64,000 nucleotides of DNA, from assembly GCA_964510575.1 (NCBI GenBank), contig CAZECN010000006.1:36664-100663 (forward strand), written 5' to 3'. The notes under the pieces are model-generated. The model had not been told where the DNA came from. It saw nothing but the letters and a program-made list of their open reading frames with translations, and did no database searches. Shown one piece after another: positions 53,430 to 62,589 of the stretch. This stretch comes from CALKYB01 sp964510575. GTDB lineage: Bacteria; Bdellovibrionota_C; UBA2361; SZUA-149; CALKYB01. Position 1 is the stretch's first letter. The number at the start of each line of letters is the position of its first letter. The translations under genes and the position numbers were made by a program.

Positions 53430-54315
53430 GAGTTTGCCTCAAAACTTTAGCAAAATCTTCGACGATCAAAGGGTAGCGTGGTCCTGGGTTAACCAAATAC
53501 TCAGGAGTTAAAATAAAAATATTCTTTTTAAGCTTAGGAGATAAACCAGGAAGCTCTTTCCAACGCTTAATTACCTGCTTTTTCTTAACCACAGTTCCCT
53601 CTACCTCTGGAATTAGATTTATAATTAAGTCTGGTGCGGTTGAAACCAGTCCCTCTGGACTTAGTTTTGGGAATTCTAGATTTCCCTTATAAGCATTAGA
53701 CACACCTAAAAACTGAAGTATCTCTTGGTAAAGAGTCTTGTCTCCTGAAATGAACACAGATTGAAGGCTTTCCGCTCCACCAAAAACTACCAGAGCAGAG
53801 AGCTCTTTTTCTTTAAAGTTGTTCCTTAAGAGATCAAGCCTCTCTCTATTGTTCTTTACAATAATTTTGCCTTTTTTATCCTCACCAAGCGCTTTAGCGA
53901 TCTTTATAATTGAATCATCTATTTCAGCTAAAGTTTCCTGACTCACTAAAATTTTATCTATACCCTTAAAGGTAAATTTCTCTCGAGCTAGTTTGTGTTC
54001 AGCAGGTGCCACTATCAGGTCAGGCTTCAATGATAGAATCTGCTCCAAGTTGGAGTCATAAAGTCCACCAACTGAAGTAATTGATTTCGCAGCCTCTGGA
54101 TAGTCAGAGTAGGAGGAAACGCCGACAAGTGACGATCCCCTACCTAAAGCAAAAACGATTTCTGTAATGCTAGGAGAAAGAGTGACAATCCTTTCAGGGG
54201 ATTGAGCAAAAGCTGCCCTGCTAGTGAAAATCACCAGCAGGAGCAGCCCAACTATCTTTTGAATGCTAGAGACGGAACTCAACTCCACCAAAGGCGGCAA
54301 TATCCGTAGTTTCAT
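53422..54315 (-). CDS. btuF: Cobalamin-binding periplasmic protein
   Basis: 297 residues. The signal peptide ends AAFAQ (about 38) after an N-terminal extension. The class III periplasmic binding protein begins PERIVTLSPSITEIVFALGR with GVSSYSDYPEAAKSI, the BtuF/FhuD signature. It captures B12 after BtuB and hands it to BtuCD. ATG 54315 has AGG close upstream, and GAGGAG at 11 bases, but overlaps the btuB 3' end by 50 bases; GTG 54288 or TTG 54282 would shorten it and leave the signal peptide intact. Confidence 0.9.
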   Translation of the reverse strand: MKLRILPPLVELSSVSSIQKIVGLLLLVIFTSRAAFAQSPERIVTLSPSITEIVFALGRGSSLVGVSSYSDYPEAAKSITSVGGLYDSNLEQILSLKPDLIVAPAEHKLAREKFTFKGIDKILVSQETLAEIDDSIIKIAKALGEDKKGKIIVKNNRERLDLLRNNFKEKELSALVVFGGAESLQSVFISGDKTLYQEILQFLGVSNAYKGNLEFPKLSPEGLVSTAPDLIINLIPEVEGTVVKKKQVIKRWKELPGLSPKLKKNIFILTPEYLVNPGPRYPLIVEDFAKVLRQTRD

Positions 54316-56122
54316 AACCTGCTAGCTCCTCGTAATCTTCATCAAAAAGATTGTCGATTCGTAGAAAAGGTTTGATATTGTCAGTAAGCCAATAAGAAGC
54401 CCTTAGGTCAACTCGCTCGTAATCATCCATATCGCTTAGATCGGTATCAATTCTATCTCTGACCAAAAGAAGTGAAATACCAACATCTAACTTAGGAATT
54501 GGACTAGCGTTTATGGAAAGTCGAGCCCGATGCTTCGGTCTTCTCACCAGTTGCTCTCCAGTGGCATCATCCTCTGTATCAGTCCAAGTGTAATGAAGCT
54601 CTGCGAATACACCAGAAAAAATATCGACATTTAGGGCTGATTCGATTCCCTGAATATTAGCTTGGTCTATATTTGCAGCAAGAAAAGTCTCGGGGTCGAA
54701 AGTGATCAAATCATCTATCTCACTTTGAAACCAAGTAAGGGTTAAAGAGGCCTTATCCTTAACTAAAGGGATTTCAACGCCCAGGTCATATCCCCAGCTA
54801 GTTTCTGCCTCTAAATCTGGATTTCCAAAACCTGGAAAAAAAAGTTCATTAGCCGAAGGAGCTTTAAATCCAGTTCCAAAACTACCTCTAAAAGTCACGT
54901 CACACTCTTCACAGGTGTAAAGCAAAGAAGTTCGAAAAGTAGTCTCATCCCCAAAATCAGAGTCATCATCGTAACGAACTCCAGCCGTAATTACTGGCCA
55001 ATCTTCAATTACGAATTTTTCCTGTATGAAAAAAGAATTAATATCCCGACTAACATCAACATTTCCGTTGTCATCAGTTTTTCTGCTTTCAAAGGTGTGA
55101 CCCAGAACCAGAACCCCGATCCAGTCTGGCAGCACTTCTAAAGTTGTCGTAATGCTCTCAGTTTGACTTTCAATGTCGTAGTTATTGAACTCACTATCAG
55201 GATCTGTTCCCTCTAAATTGTCACGACTCGCTCCAAGCTTAACGCTTGCTTTAAAATTTTCGCTAATAGGATGAGATAAAGAAAGCGCTCCGGCTAATTG
55301 ATCGTTGTCTTGCTCAAAATTCGGGTCATCAACTGGCCCCTCGGTAAAGTCGAAGCCATCTAATTCCGCTTGACCATTAACATAGCGAACCGAAAGCTCT
55401 GCTTTTCCTTCCTCAAGAAAGCCTGCCGAAACTTTTCCGTTTAAAGCTAGATTTTCGTAAGAATCTTTTTCGGTATTGCCATTTCTCTCAGAGGCAGTAG
55501 AAAAACCGTCACTGTCTGAATAGGCTGCAGAAAAGCTAGCTGAGACTGCCTCTTCTACCACAGCCACCTGAGCCAAGTAGTTCTGCGTTCCAAAGCTTCC
55601 ACCCGACAACTGAGCTTTCCCCGAAACTCCCTGACCGGAGCCCGAGGAAGTAATGATGTTAATTACTCCTCCAATTGCTTCTGAACCATAGAGAACACTC
55701 TGCGGACCCCTAATTATTTCTATGCTTTCAATATTAGAAGCATTCAAATTAGAAAAATCAAAAGAGCCAGTCGCATTTGAATTAGCTCGAATGCCATCAA
55801 TTAAAATCAAAGTATGATCGCTTTCAGCTCCTCGAATAAAAACGCTGGTCACTCCACCTGGCGCACCAGTTCTTACTACATCCAAGCCAGCCGTTTCTCG
55901 GATCAGGTCCGCTACTGAGGTTTTGTTACTTCGCTCTATTTCTTCTTTGGTGATCACAGAAACTGAACTTCCTGTTTGATCCAGAGAAGTAGGAATTCTG
56001 TTTGCAGTAATATAGAGATCCACCGGTTCTCTATCGAGTTCGGGATTTACCTCTTGAGCAAAAGCAAAAGAGCTAAAAGCAACGGAGCTGGCAATAGTAG
56101 CCAGAAATAGTTTCTTTTTCAT
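54266..56122 (-). CDS. btuB: TonB-dependent cobalamin receptor
   Basis: 618 residues with a signal peptide (1-22). A TonB-box-like DLYITANRIPTSLDQTGSSV is followed by the plug (SVADLIRETAGLDVVRTGAP, TLILIDGIRANSNATGSF, IEIIRGPQSVLYGSEAIGGV) and a 22-stranded barrel ending AFGGVEFRL. It imports B12 using TonB energy. ATG 56122 has AGGA six bases upstream. The cobalamin riboswitch lies directly upstream and btuF overlaps its 3' end. Confidence 0.93.
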   Translation of the reverse strand: MKKKLFLATIASSVAFSSFAFAQEVNPELDREPVDLYITANRIPTSLDQTGSSVSVITKEEIERSNKTSVADLIRETAGLDVVRTGAPGGVTSVFIRGAESDHTLILIDGIRANSNATGSFDFSNLNASNIESIEIIRGPQSVLYGSEAIGGVINIITSSGSGQGVSGKAQLSGGSFGTQNYLAQVAVVEEAVSASFSAAYSDSDGFSTASERNGNTEKDSYENLALNGKVSAGFLEEGKAELSVRYVNGQAELDGFDFTEGPVDDPNFEQDNDQLAGALSLSHPISENFKASVKLGASRDNLEGTDPDSEFNNYDIESQTESITTTLEVLPDWIGVLVLGHTFESRKTDDNGNVDVSRDINSFFIQEKFVIEDWPVITAGVRYDDDSDFGDETTFRTSLLYTCEECDVTFRGSFGTGFKAPSANELFFPGFGNPDLEAETSWGYDLGVEIPLVKDKASLTLTWFQSEIDDLITFDPETFLAANIDQANIQGIESALNVDIFSGVFAELHYTWTDTEDDATGEQLVRRPKHRARLSINASPIPKLDVGISLLLVRDRIDTDLSDMDDYERVDLRASYWLTDNIKPFLRIDNLFDEDYEELAGYETTDIAAFGGVEFRL

Positions 56123-56133
56123 TTTTTTCCTTT

Positions 56134-56365
56134 TCCCACACGCGGGGAATTTAAGATCCGAGTAACAACTTTAAGGCTAGATATCCTGACTTAGGTTTAT
56201 TAGTAACTATTAAAAGCTACCTTACTTACTCACCACACCTTCCCAAACCAAAGCGGTTTAGTGGTCGAGAAAATTTTTCTCAGTGGCTTTCATAACCAAT
56301 ACAGTTGCGCGACAGCGAGGGATTCACACCCAGATTCCCTAACCTCAAGTTTTCAATCACAAGGA
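56134..56365 (-). promoter_or_regulatory. Cobalamin (B12) riboswitch upstream of btuB, with hairpin at the ribosome-binding site
   Basis: Read on the minus strand, the conserved core is visible: GGGAAtctGGGTGtGAATCCC (56320-56340 region), GCGCAACTGTA, AAGCCACTGAG, GGGAAGGtgtggtGAG and AGTCAGGATATCTAGCC (56175-56191). The B12-box (normally GAGTCAGGAGACCTGCC) deviates at several positions. At 56134-56150 a ttccc/gggaa stem stands next to the btuB Shine-Dalgarno site with no T-run, so control is probably of translation initiation. It sits between cobO and btuB, so cobO is outside its downstream effect. Confidence 0.92.
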
Positions 56366-56428
56366 TTAATTTATTTTACATTCTGGCTGAACCATCGCAG
56401 ATAATTTAATCAGGCTCAAGGCTAGAGA

Positions 56429-57016
56429 CTAAAATTCAATTCCCTTTTGCGCTTTTATACCATTATCAAAGGCATGTTTGGGCGATTCAACTAAAGAAAC
56501 TGTATCAGCTAACTCGAGTATTGATTTGTCAGCTCCCCGGCCAGTGATTACAACATGTTTATTGTCGGGCTTTGACCTTAGGGCGGACACTACTTCGGTG
56601 GGATCTAAGTAACCAAAGGAGGTTACGACGTTTAACTCATCGATCAGAACATAGTGGATACTTGGGTCGGCGATCATCTTCTTAGCCCGCTCCCAACACT
56701 CCTTGGTTCGCTCTATATCACCCTGCTTATCCTGGGTGTCCCAAGTAAACCCTTCACCCATACTGAAATATTCAACATCAGGATGCTTCTCACAAAAGAG
56801 CATTTCCCCTGTCTTCCACTGGCCTTTAATAAACTGAACTACTCCGGCCTTCATTCCATGGCCAAGGCACCTAAGAACCATGCCGAACCCCGAGCTAGAC
56901 TTTCCTTTACCGTCACCAGTTAGAACAATTATTACGCCCTTATCAGTCTTAGCCTTAGCAATATCATTAGCCACCTTGGCCTTAACTTCTTTCATTTCAT
57001 TTTTGTGGTCATTCAT
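56429..57016 (-). CDS. cobO: Cob(I)yrinic acid a,c-diamide adenosyltransferase
   Basis: 195 residues. The P-loop GDGKGKSSSGFGMVLRCLGH (about 35-54), VVQFIKGQW, MGEGFTWDTQDK and VLIDELNVV are the CobO/BtuR signature. It adds the 5'-deoxyadenosyl group to reduced cobalt corrinoids, turning imported B12 into coenzyme B12. ATG 57016 has AGGG five bases upstream. It precedes the riboswitch on the same strand; with btuBFDC it makes a salvage set, and no de novo corrin genes are in the window. Confidence 0.96.
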   Translation of the reverse strand: MNDHKNEMKEVKAKVANDIAKAKTDKGVIIVLTGDGKGKSSSGFGMVLRCLGHGMKAGVVQFIKGQWKTGEMLFCEKHPDVEYFSMGEGFTWDTQDKQGDIERTKECWERAKKMIADPSIHYVLIDELNVVTSFGYLDPTEVVSALRSKPDNKHVVITGRGADKSILELADTVSLVESPKHAFDNGIKAQKGIEF

Positions 57017-57154
57017 GCCCTACTGATTAGCCTCTTCAAAAGAATCTAGCTAGGGCGAATTGCTATAAATTTAGTCTCTTTTAAGGTCTTGCACCTTATC
57101 TAATGGACGACTATATATTCGGGCACATCGGGCTTACTGGCCCACAGAAGTAAC

Positions 57155-57245
<91 letters not shown>

Positions 57246-57296
57246 AGGTTTAATTTAAAATACTCTATTCGTTACTGCGGCCGTTTCTCTCGCTGC

Positions 57297-57314
57297 GGCG
57301 TGCTGCAGCACGCC
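57297..57314. repeat. Perfect 18-bp GC-rich palindrome downstream of tRNA-Ser
   Basis: ggcgtgctgcagcacgcc is its own reverse complement. It lies 52 bases after the tRNA and has no T-run, so it could be a weak terminator, processing signal or binding site. In the rest of this 396-base stretch to 57640 I see only another caccc...gggtg fold (57421-57458), the 13-base repeat listed separately, and the terminator at its end. Confidence 0.6.
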
Positions 57315-57413
57315 TCACTTACTCATCCCCTTGCGCTTTGATAAGAATCCAAATCACGACTCTGGGAAATTTCAGCTATATTTTTCTTCTTATATCTTAC
57401 GCATTTTTTATAA

Positions 57414-57426
57414 TCTGTCGCACCCC
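57414..57426 (+). repeat. 13-base direct repeat tctgtcgcacccc (copy 1)
   Basis: The same 13 bases recur exactly at 59076-59088, on the other side of the MFS gene, in the same orientation. A chance match of this length within 2 kb is unlikely but possible. Confidence 0.5.
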
Positions 57427-57600
57427 CAATCCTTTAACTGGATTAATATTGAGGGTGTAATTTTAATACTGGAGAAAAATCAGATTTTTAAGTGACGATT
57501 GGCGATCTAATTAACGTTTTGTATCTAGAAAAGTAGGGGGACGAGAGATCTACCAGAGATCTAAAAATGAAAAACACTTTGAAAAAAACATTTAGAAAAC

Positions 57601-57627
57601 GAGGGAGGAAAAATAACTTCCGCCCTC
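57601..57627 (-). terminator. Intrinsic terminator of the MFS gene
   Basis: Read on the minus strand, a gagggcggaag/ttcctccctc type stem (57601-57627) with one bulge is followed by a T-rich stretch (57580-57600). It lies 14 bases after the MFS stop. Confidence 0.65.
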
Positions 57628-57640
57628 ATTTTCAAAACTT

Positions 57641-58846
57641 CTAAGACTTCCTCCAGACTAGCCAATAGGCTAAACCACCTGAAAGTCCGAGGACAGATAG
57701 TGCTACCTGAGCGCCTAAGTAAGAGGCAATAATGGCGCCAAGTAAAACAACTATTGGCACAATAGATCTAGCCATACTTTCGAGGACGAAGTATTCACCA
57801 GACTTATTATCTCGTATCTCAAGTTTCTGAATCCTTAGCAGAACAGAAACTCCCCCAATATTAAACAAAACCCACCAGCTTGAAAAAGCAACAAAGAGAA
57901 AACTCTTTGCAGTAAAAAAAGCGAGTATTGTTAGGACTACGGAGGCTGATATACTCGAAACGACTATCCACTCAGGCTTGAGAAATCCCGGTCTTAGGTG
58001 AAGCTTCTTCAATAGTATCCAGCATAAAGCGAATACAAAAGAAGTAACCGCAACCAGCCTCATAGAAAGGTAAGTTTCTTGAAGCTCAGAGGCAGAAAAG
58101 GAATCCCCCAGAAAAGCCAGAAAAGTATAGTTTGAAAGCCGGCCAATAGCAGCTCCCAAAATACTGACAAGAATGAGAAAGCCCATACCTTGTCTCATAT
58201 TGGTTGCTTGCAGAGACTTTCCAATCTCAACAAAGAACCATCCAATACTTTTCTGATTCGGTTTCGAAACATTCTCTTCCTCACTATCCATCTGTAACTG
58301 CACCGCAGCTGCAATGAGAGTCAGCAAGCCTGTGAAAAGAAGTGGCATGGTTGGGCTCTCTGATACTTTGGCAAAAGCCAAACCAATACCCAGCGAAACA
58401 AGAAAGCCCAATGTTTCACCAATTTGTTTACGAAACAGTGAATCAGCTTCATCCCCTTCATCAGATATTCTAACGGCATAGGCTTTTGAAACTGGCCGGT
58501 AAAACGCCTGAACCACGCCGTAGCATAAACGAATAATGAAGATTGTCAGGATTCCTAAAACTCCAAGCACCGAACTGAGACCAAGACCAACATTCAATAT
58601 GCTGATTACAAACAAACAAATTGCAAGGTACTTTCTCTTTTCAATCAAATTCGACAACCTCAGAGGAAGTCCATTGACAATCAGAGGTGGCAAAAAAAAT
58701 AGAAAAGGAAAGAGTGCCAGAATAACAGGCGACTTTGCGAATCTATAAAGCTCGACAAGCAAGAATGCTGTGGCAATCCAATCGGCCAGCGACAGTAAGA
58801 AAGCTACTAGGGCGTACTTGCCCTGATTATCAAAGGCAAGTTTCAA
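57641..58846 (-). CDS. MFS-type transporter
   Basis: 401 residues with about 12 hydrophobic helices. The pattern LPLRLSNLIEKRKYLAICLF (loop 2-3) and RLCYGVVQAFYRPVSKAYAV (loop 4-5) resembles MFS permeases of the multidrug/macrolide-efflux sort, without a clear substrate signature. TTG 58846 has AAGGAG seven bases upstream, so it is a firm start despite the codon. Terminated by the hairpin 14 bases downstream. Confidence 0.85.
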   Translation of the reverse strand: MKLAFDNQGKYALVAFLLSLADWIATAFLLVELYRFAKSPVILALFPFLFFLPPLIVNGLPLRLSNLIEKRKYLAICLFVISILNVGLGLSSVLGVLGILTIFIIRLCYGVVQAFYRPVSKAYAVRISDEGDEADSLFRKQIGETLGFLVSLGIGLAFAKVSESPTMPLLFTGLLTLIAAAVQLQMDSEEENVSKPNQKSIGWFFVEIGKSLQATNMRQGMGFLILVSILGAAIGRLSNYTFLAFLGDSFSASELQETYLSMRLVAVTSFVFALCWILLKKLHLRPGFLKPEWIVVSSISASVVLTILAFFTAKSFLFVAFSSWWVLFNIGGVSVLLRIQKLEIRDNKSGEYFVLESMARSIVPIVVLLGAIIASYLGAQVALSVLGLSGGLAYWLVWRKS

Positions 58847-59722
58847 AATAATCTCCTTAAAACCTCAAAAAAATGTAATCAAAGTGTTTTTTGGAAACGT
58901 AACTTGTCTCCCGAAAACACTAAGCGCATCCAATACTAGAAAGATAAGGGAAAGAACTACTATTGAGGAACTTCCTTTGCAGCCCACATAGGACTGAATA
59001 AAAAAGGTCTGTGACGTATAGAATATCAGACCGTGATCACTTACTCTAGGCTAGCCATACAGTTTTCCTTTAGATTCTGTCGCACCCCGACTATGGAACT
59101 TACCCCGATACAGATTTGTAAAAGCTATCTTTTCCTAATCACAACAATTAGTTCACCTCTAAATTTCAAGATAAAGTTGAAAGAATTGAAATAGTTAAAC
59201 TCTAAGTTGTTACTAATTTTATTAGTATAAACAACCTTGATACAATTCCGATCTCAATGACCTGATTTCACGAACAGGTCCACTCTAGTAACCCCAAAGA
59301 CTCCGCTCTTTAAAACCACAAATACTGGTCAAATGTTTAAAGCATCTGTCGGAACTCTGATTCCCAGAGTGTTGCTACACTATTTAACAGCTAAACCAGC
59401 AAATCTACTTTGCCCAGGATAGTAATTAGGTTTTTAAAACTAAGGTTACTATGCTGGGCATCTTTTTTATAATTTCTAGAAAATTTACGTTCCTCCCCCT
59501 AAGCCTATTCCCTGATCGCAACGACAAAGTCAGTATTAACCCTTCTTACCTGAGATCTTGGCTCCCCTTAACCTGTCTAAAGAATGCGGACTTAGATTCC
59601 GTCGATTCTGCTGTGCCAAGTTCTCTGAGATGTCGAGTTGGGTAGATACGTATAAGTAAACTTAGATAGATGAGGCCCTTTCCTAGGGTTTTATCACTAC
59701 ACATTCACATTTGGAGAACGTA
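58847..59722 (+). other. 876-base gene-poor stretch with ordered hairpins
   Basis: No convincing CDS; the 64-codon frame at 59451-59645 has no family. In order lie ggtctg/cagacc (59006-59032), the second tctgtcgcacccc copy (59076-59088), gacctg/caggtc (59259-59280), actctg/cagagt (59354-59370) and a terminator (59412-59468). This layout resembles a structured noncoding RNA or long leader read on the plus strand. I recognised no known RNA family. Confidence 0.45.
59412..59468 (+). terminator. Strong intrinsic terminator with no gene before it
   Basis: gcccag (59412-59417) to ctgggc (59454-59459) close a long stem (gcccaggatagtaattag against ctaaggttactatgctgggc, with a G-G mismatch and a small bulge), followed by tcttttttat (59461-59470). 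It points plus. No plus-strand gene lies within 1 kb upstream, so an RNA must be made there, or it is an attenuator of the gene downstream. Confidence 0.8.
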
Positions 59723-61423
59723 ATGCAATATCTGTTTTGGTTTGCCCTCGCCGTCGGCGTCGGGCTGTTGTTTCGTGTGATCCGAGGTCAAGGGAGTTTT
59801 GCTTTCCCTTTCCTGATCGGGCTAGTGCTTACGGTTTTTGCGTACTTCGCTTTACCGCCGCTAGCACCATGGTTCATGTTCACTAACTTTCTGATCTGTG
59901 CCGTAGTAATCTTCTTCGCGGCGTTTTACCGGAAGCGGAGCACATCTGGGCTAACGACAGGGGTTATCGCACTGTCGATGGTTGCGATGCTAATAGTACC
60001 GTTCGTTTCAAGTACTACAATGTTGCGTCCTGATAATGCAACTCGTTACCGTAATCTGCTCGAAATTGAGGAAATCACAGATCCAAAGGCTCTATCAGTT
60101 TCGTTAACTGACCCGGCTAAACCCCGCGAAGTTGACGTTGCCAGCGCTAGAAAAAGCGCGCAGGAGTTGCTCGGTAGTGCCAGTATGAAAGGCATCGGTA
60201 CCCAGTTTAAAATCGGTACCGCCCGTTCCACAATGCGAAACGGTGAGCTCGTCTGGGTTATGCCACTTGAGCACAAAAGACTTTGGCCTTGTCTTACTGG
60301 CAAGCCGGTTCCTGGCTACGCCGTAGTAAGTCAGTCTAACCGCATGGTCCGAGAGCTGGTAACCGATCGTCAGATGGTTATCGCTGAAGAGTCCTGCTTT
60401 GGCGCAAAACTTGAGAGGGCTGTCTACACTGGTGGCTACTCTGACTATGGGCAGGCAGATCCGTTGTTTCAGATTTCACCTGAAGGAAAGCCTTTCCAGT
60501 TAGTACCATTGATGAAACCTCAAATCGGATTTGCTGGTACTATGCCAGTGAAATACGTACTGGCTGACCTGGAGACAGGAAAGCTTGAGTCAATGTCTGC
60601 TGAAGAGTTGCCATCTTGGATCAACCGCATTGCCCCGGTCGGTACGGTCATGGATCGAATCGACGAATGGGGTAAATACGTAAAGCCAAGCTGGTGGAAT
60701 GCCAACATTACAGGTCTTGAAGTACTGACCTCGACTCCTGGCATGACGGTGGTACCAATGGCGGATGGCAGTATGGGTCTTTATACAGGGATCCAGTTCG
60801 AGTCCAGTGAAAACGATCAGGCCACGAGTGCTATCTTGGTCATGAATCAGCGCACTTTAAAGGGTAAGTTTTATCCCAGAGAAGGCATCACTGAGACAGC
60901 TGCTTGTCGCATCCTGGAAGGTCGTGTGCAAGAAAAAGGGTATTATTGCCCTCAGGTAGTTCTGCACAACCTCAATGGCACTCCGATTTTCTTGGGTGTC
61001 TTGAAGGATCAATCAGGAACGGCAGCGCTTCGTGGTATTGTTTCTCAGCTGAACCGAGAAGTTAGTGGTATCGGTGAAACTCTGCACAAAACGAAGTTTG
61101 ATTTTGTGCAGCAGCAGCGAACTTTTGCCAATAGAGCAGCGCTGCATGAGGGACTGATCGACGAAACTGAAGTTGTAGGTGTCGTCGAGCGGATTGCACT
61201 ACCATACGACGGGTTCAGAGTTATGATGCTGGAAAATCAGGAGCAGTATTTTCTGGTACCAGTCGAACTAAGCCCTGAAGTAGTGCTAACTGAGAAAGGT
61301 GAAACGGTGGAGTTATTGATCATTGAACCAGAGGGTAGCGAAGTAACTCCCACTGGATTCAACAATACGGACATTCGCGATCCTGTTCCCACGGAGCTCG
61401 AAGCTGAAGTGAAAGACCTATAG
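59723..61423 (+). CDS. Membrane-anchored protein of unknown family, atypical composition
   Basis: About 566 residues. ATG 59723 has GGAG six bases upstream and is preferred to TTG 59711. Three helices (about 2-16, 28-44 and 47-67 of the ORF) and a further one near 84-97 lead to a large extracytoplasmic or cytoplasmic domain (about 105-566) with beta-rich blocks, e.g. LLGSASMKGIGTQFKIGTAR and GYAVVSQSNRMVRELVTDRQ, and near the end VVGVVERIALPYDGFRVMML. Codon use differs from neighbours: Arg is often CGT/CGC, with more G+C. No family is recognised. It follows an orphan terminator and is followed by one; it looks like a transferred single gene. Confidence 0.72.
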   Translation: MQYLFWFALAVGVGLLFRVIRGQGSFAFPFLIGLVLTVFAYFALPPLAPWFMFTNFLICAVVIFFAAFYRKRSTSGLTTGVIALSMVAMLIVPFVSSTTMLRPDNATRYRNLLEIEEITDPKALSVSLTDPAKPREVDVASARKSAQELLGSASMKGIGTQFKIGTARSTMRNGELVWVMPLEHKRLWPCLTGKPVPGYAVVSQSNRMVRELVTDRQMVIAEESCFGAKLERAVYTGGYSDYGQADPLFQISPEGKPFQLVPLMKPQIGFAGTMPVKYVLADLETGKLESMSAEELPSWINRIAPVGTVMDRIDEWGKYVKPSWWNANITGLEVLTSTPGMTVVPMADGSMGLYTGIQFESSENDQATSAILVMNQRTLKGKFYPREGITETAACRILEGRVQEKGYYCPQVVLHNLNGTPIFLGVLKDQSGTAALRGIVSQLNREVSGIGETLHKTKFDFVQQQRTFANRAALHEGLIDETEVVGVVERIALPYDGFRVMMLENQEQYFLVPVELSPEVVLTEKGETVELLIIEPEGSEVTPTGFNNTDIRDPVPTELEAEVKDL

Positions 61424-61463
61424 TTAAAAAAGGTCGCAGGCGTTTTAACAAGGATTGTTATTT

Positions 61464-61497
61464 GTTGAGCCAAGGATGGCTCAACTTTATTTTTTTA
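61464..61497 (+). terminator. Intrinsic terminator after the atypical gene
   Basis: Arms gttgagcc (61464-61471) and ggctcaac (61478-61485) form a perfect eight-base stem with a six-base loop, then tttattttttt. A textbook terminator 40 bases after the stop. Confidence 0.94.
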
Positions 61498-61640
61498 GAT
61501 CGGGTCTCCGTCTATTTGAGTTTACTTTTAAGCCTATAGAAAAACTTAGACTCGCTTAAATTGACTTAAGACAGGTAATGCTCGAATAATAGTTAAAGCT
61601 CAGATTTTTAACTTTTATAAAAGGTAACAATTAAAGTCTT

Positions 61641-62588
61641 ATGTCTAAAATCATAGCCCTCGACACTCACGTTACTGACTTTGATGGACTGGAGTTTTCT
61701 GGCTTTTCCGATATTGGAGAGTTTAAAAGATTCGAGTTTACCAGGGCCGATGAGCGAATAGAGAGGATTGGCTCAGCTGAGGCAATTCTTACCAACAAGG
61801 TTATAGTTGACCAGGAACTGTTAAAAGCATGTCCCAATTTAAAATACGTTGGAGTTACTGCCACTGGTGTTAATAATATCGACCTCGAAGCTGCCAAACA
61901 ACACGGTGTCACAGTCACTAATGTTCCTGGTTACTCAACTAACTCCGTGGCTCAATTAGTATTCTCCTATATTTTAAAACACTACACTGCTATCGAAGAA
62001 AACTCCTCAACCGAACTTCTAAAAGAATACCAGCAGAGCAAGTTCTTTTCGCTCCAGAAAATTCCGACTAGAGAGCTAAAAGGCAAAAGTCTTGCAATTA
62101 TAGGTTACGGAGAAATCGGGCAGCAAGTTGCAAAAATAGGCGAGGCTTTTGGACTTAAGATATTGAAAGCTGCCTTACCCGGTAGATGCTACCCAGACCA
62201 ACGAACCTCACTTGATGACATTTTTTATTCAGCAGACATTATCTCACTCCATTGCCCTCTAACTTCAGAAACAGAAGGGTTGGTCGGAGCAAGTAATCTC
62301 GCTAAAATGAAGTCAGCCTCAATTCTGATTAATACCGCCCGAGGCCCACTGATAGACGAAGGAGCTTTAGCCTCAGCCCTAAGCAAAAAACAAATTGCTC
62401 ATGCCTATCTGGATGTTCTTTCGGTTGAGCCGCCAGCACCAGACAACCCTCTTCTTGGTTGCAAAAACGTGACGATAACGCCTCACCTTGCCTGGGCCAC
62501 TAGAGAAGCCAGAGAACGACTAGTCTATGAAGCTTTCAAGAACTTTCAAGCTTGGGAAAAAGGAGAAAGTAGAAACGTTATCGTGTGA
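61641..62588 (+). CDS. D-2-hydroxyacid dehydrogenase (hydroxypyruvate reductase type)
   Basis: 315 residues. The NAD-binding motif GYGEIGQQVAKIGEAFGLK (about 154-172) and family blocks LKYVGVTATGVNNIDLEAAK (with Asn-Asn-Asp), INTARGPLIDEGAL (catalytic Arg), the catalytic Glu in LDVLSVEPP and the His in TPHLAWAT are all present. It interconverts hydroxypyruvate/D-glycerate or related acids with NADH. The YP-rich loop RCYPDQRTS, where phosphate binding in NADP enzymes occurs, cannot settle the cofactor. It is convergent with dapF, one base apart. Confidence 0.92.
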   Translation: MSKIIALDTHVTDFDGLEFSGFSDIGEFKRFEFTRADERIERIGSAEAILTNKVIVDQELLKACPNLKYVGVTATGVNNIDLEAAKQHGVTVTNVPGYSTNSVAQLVFSYILKHYTAIEENSSTELLKEYQQSKFFSLQKIPTRELKGKSLAIIGYGEIGQQVAKIGEAFGLKILKAALPGRCYPDQRTSLDDIFYSADIISLHCPLTSETEGLVGASNLAKMKSASILINTARGPLIDEGALASALSKKQIAHAYLDVLSVEPPAPDNPLLGCKNVTITPHLAWATREARERLVYEAFKNFQAWEKGESRNVIV

Positions 62589-62589
62589 G

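Noticed and set aside
59451..59645. 64-codon plus-strand frame after the orphan terminator
   Set aside because: Begins within the terminator stem; no family or ribosome site.
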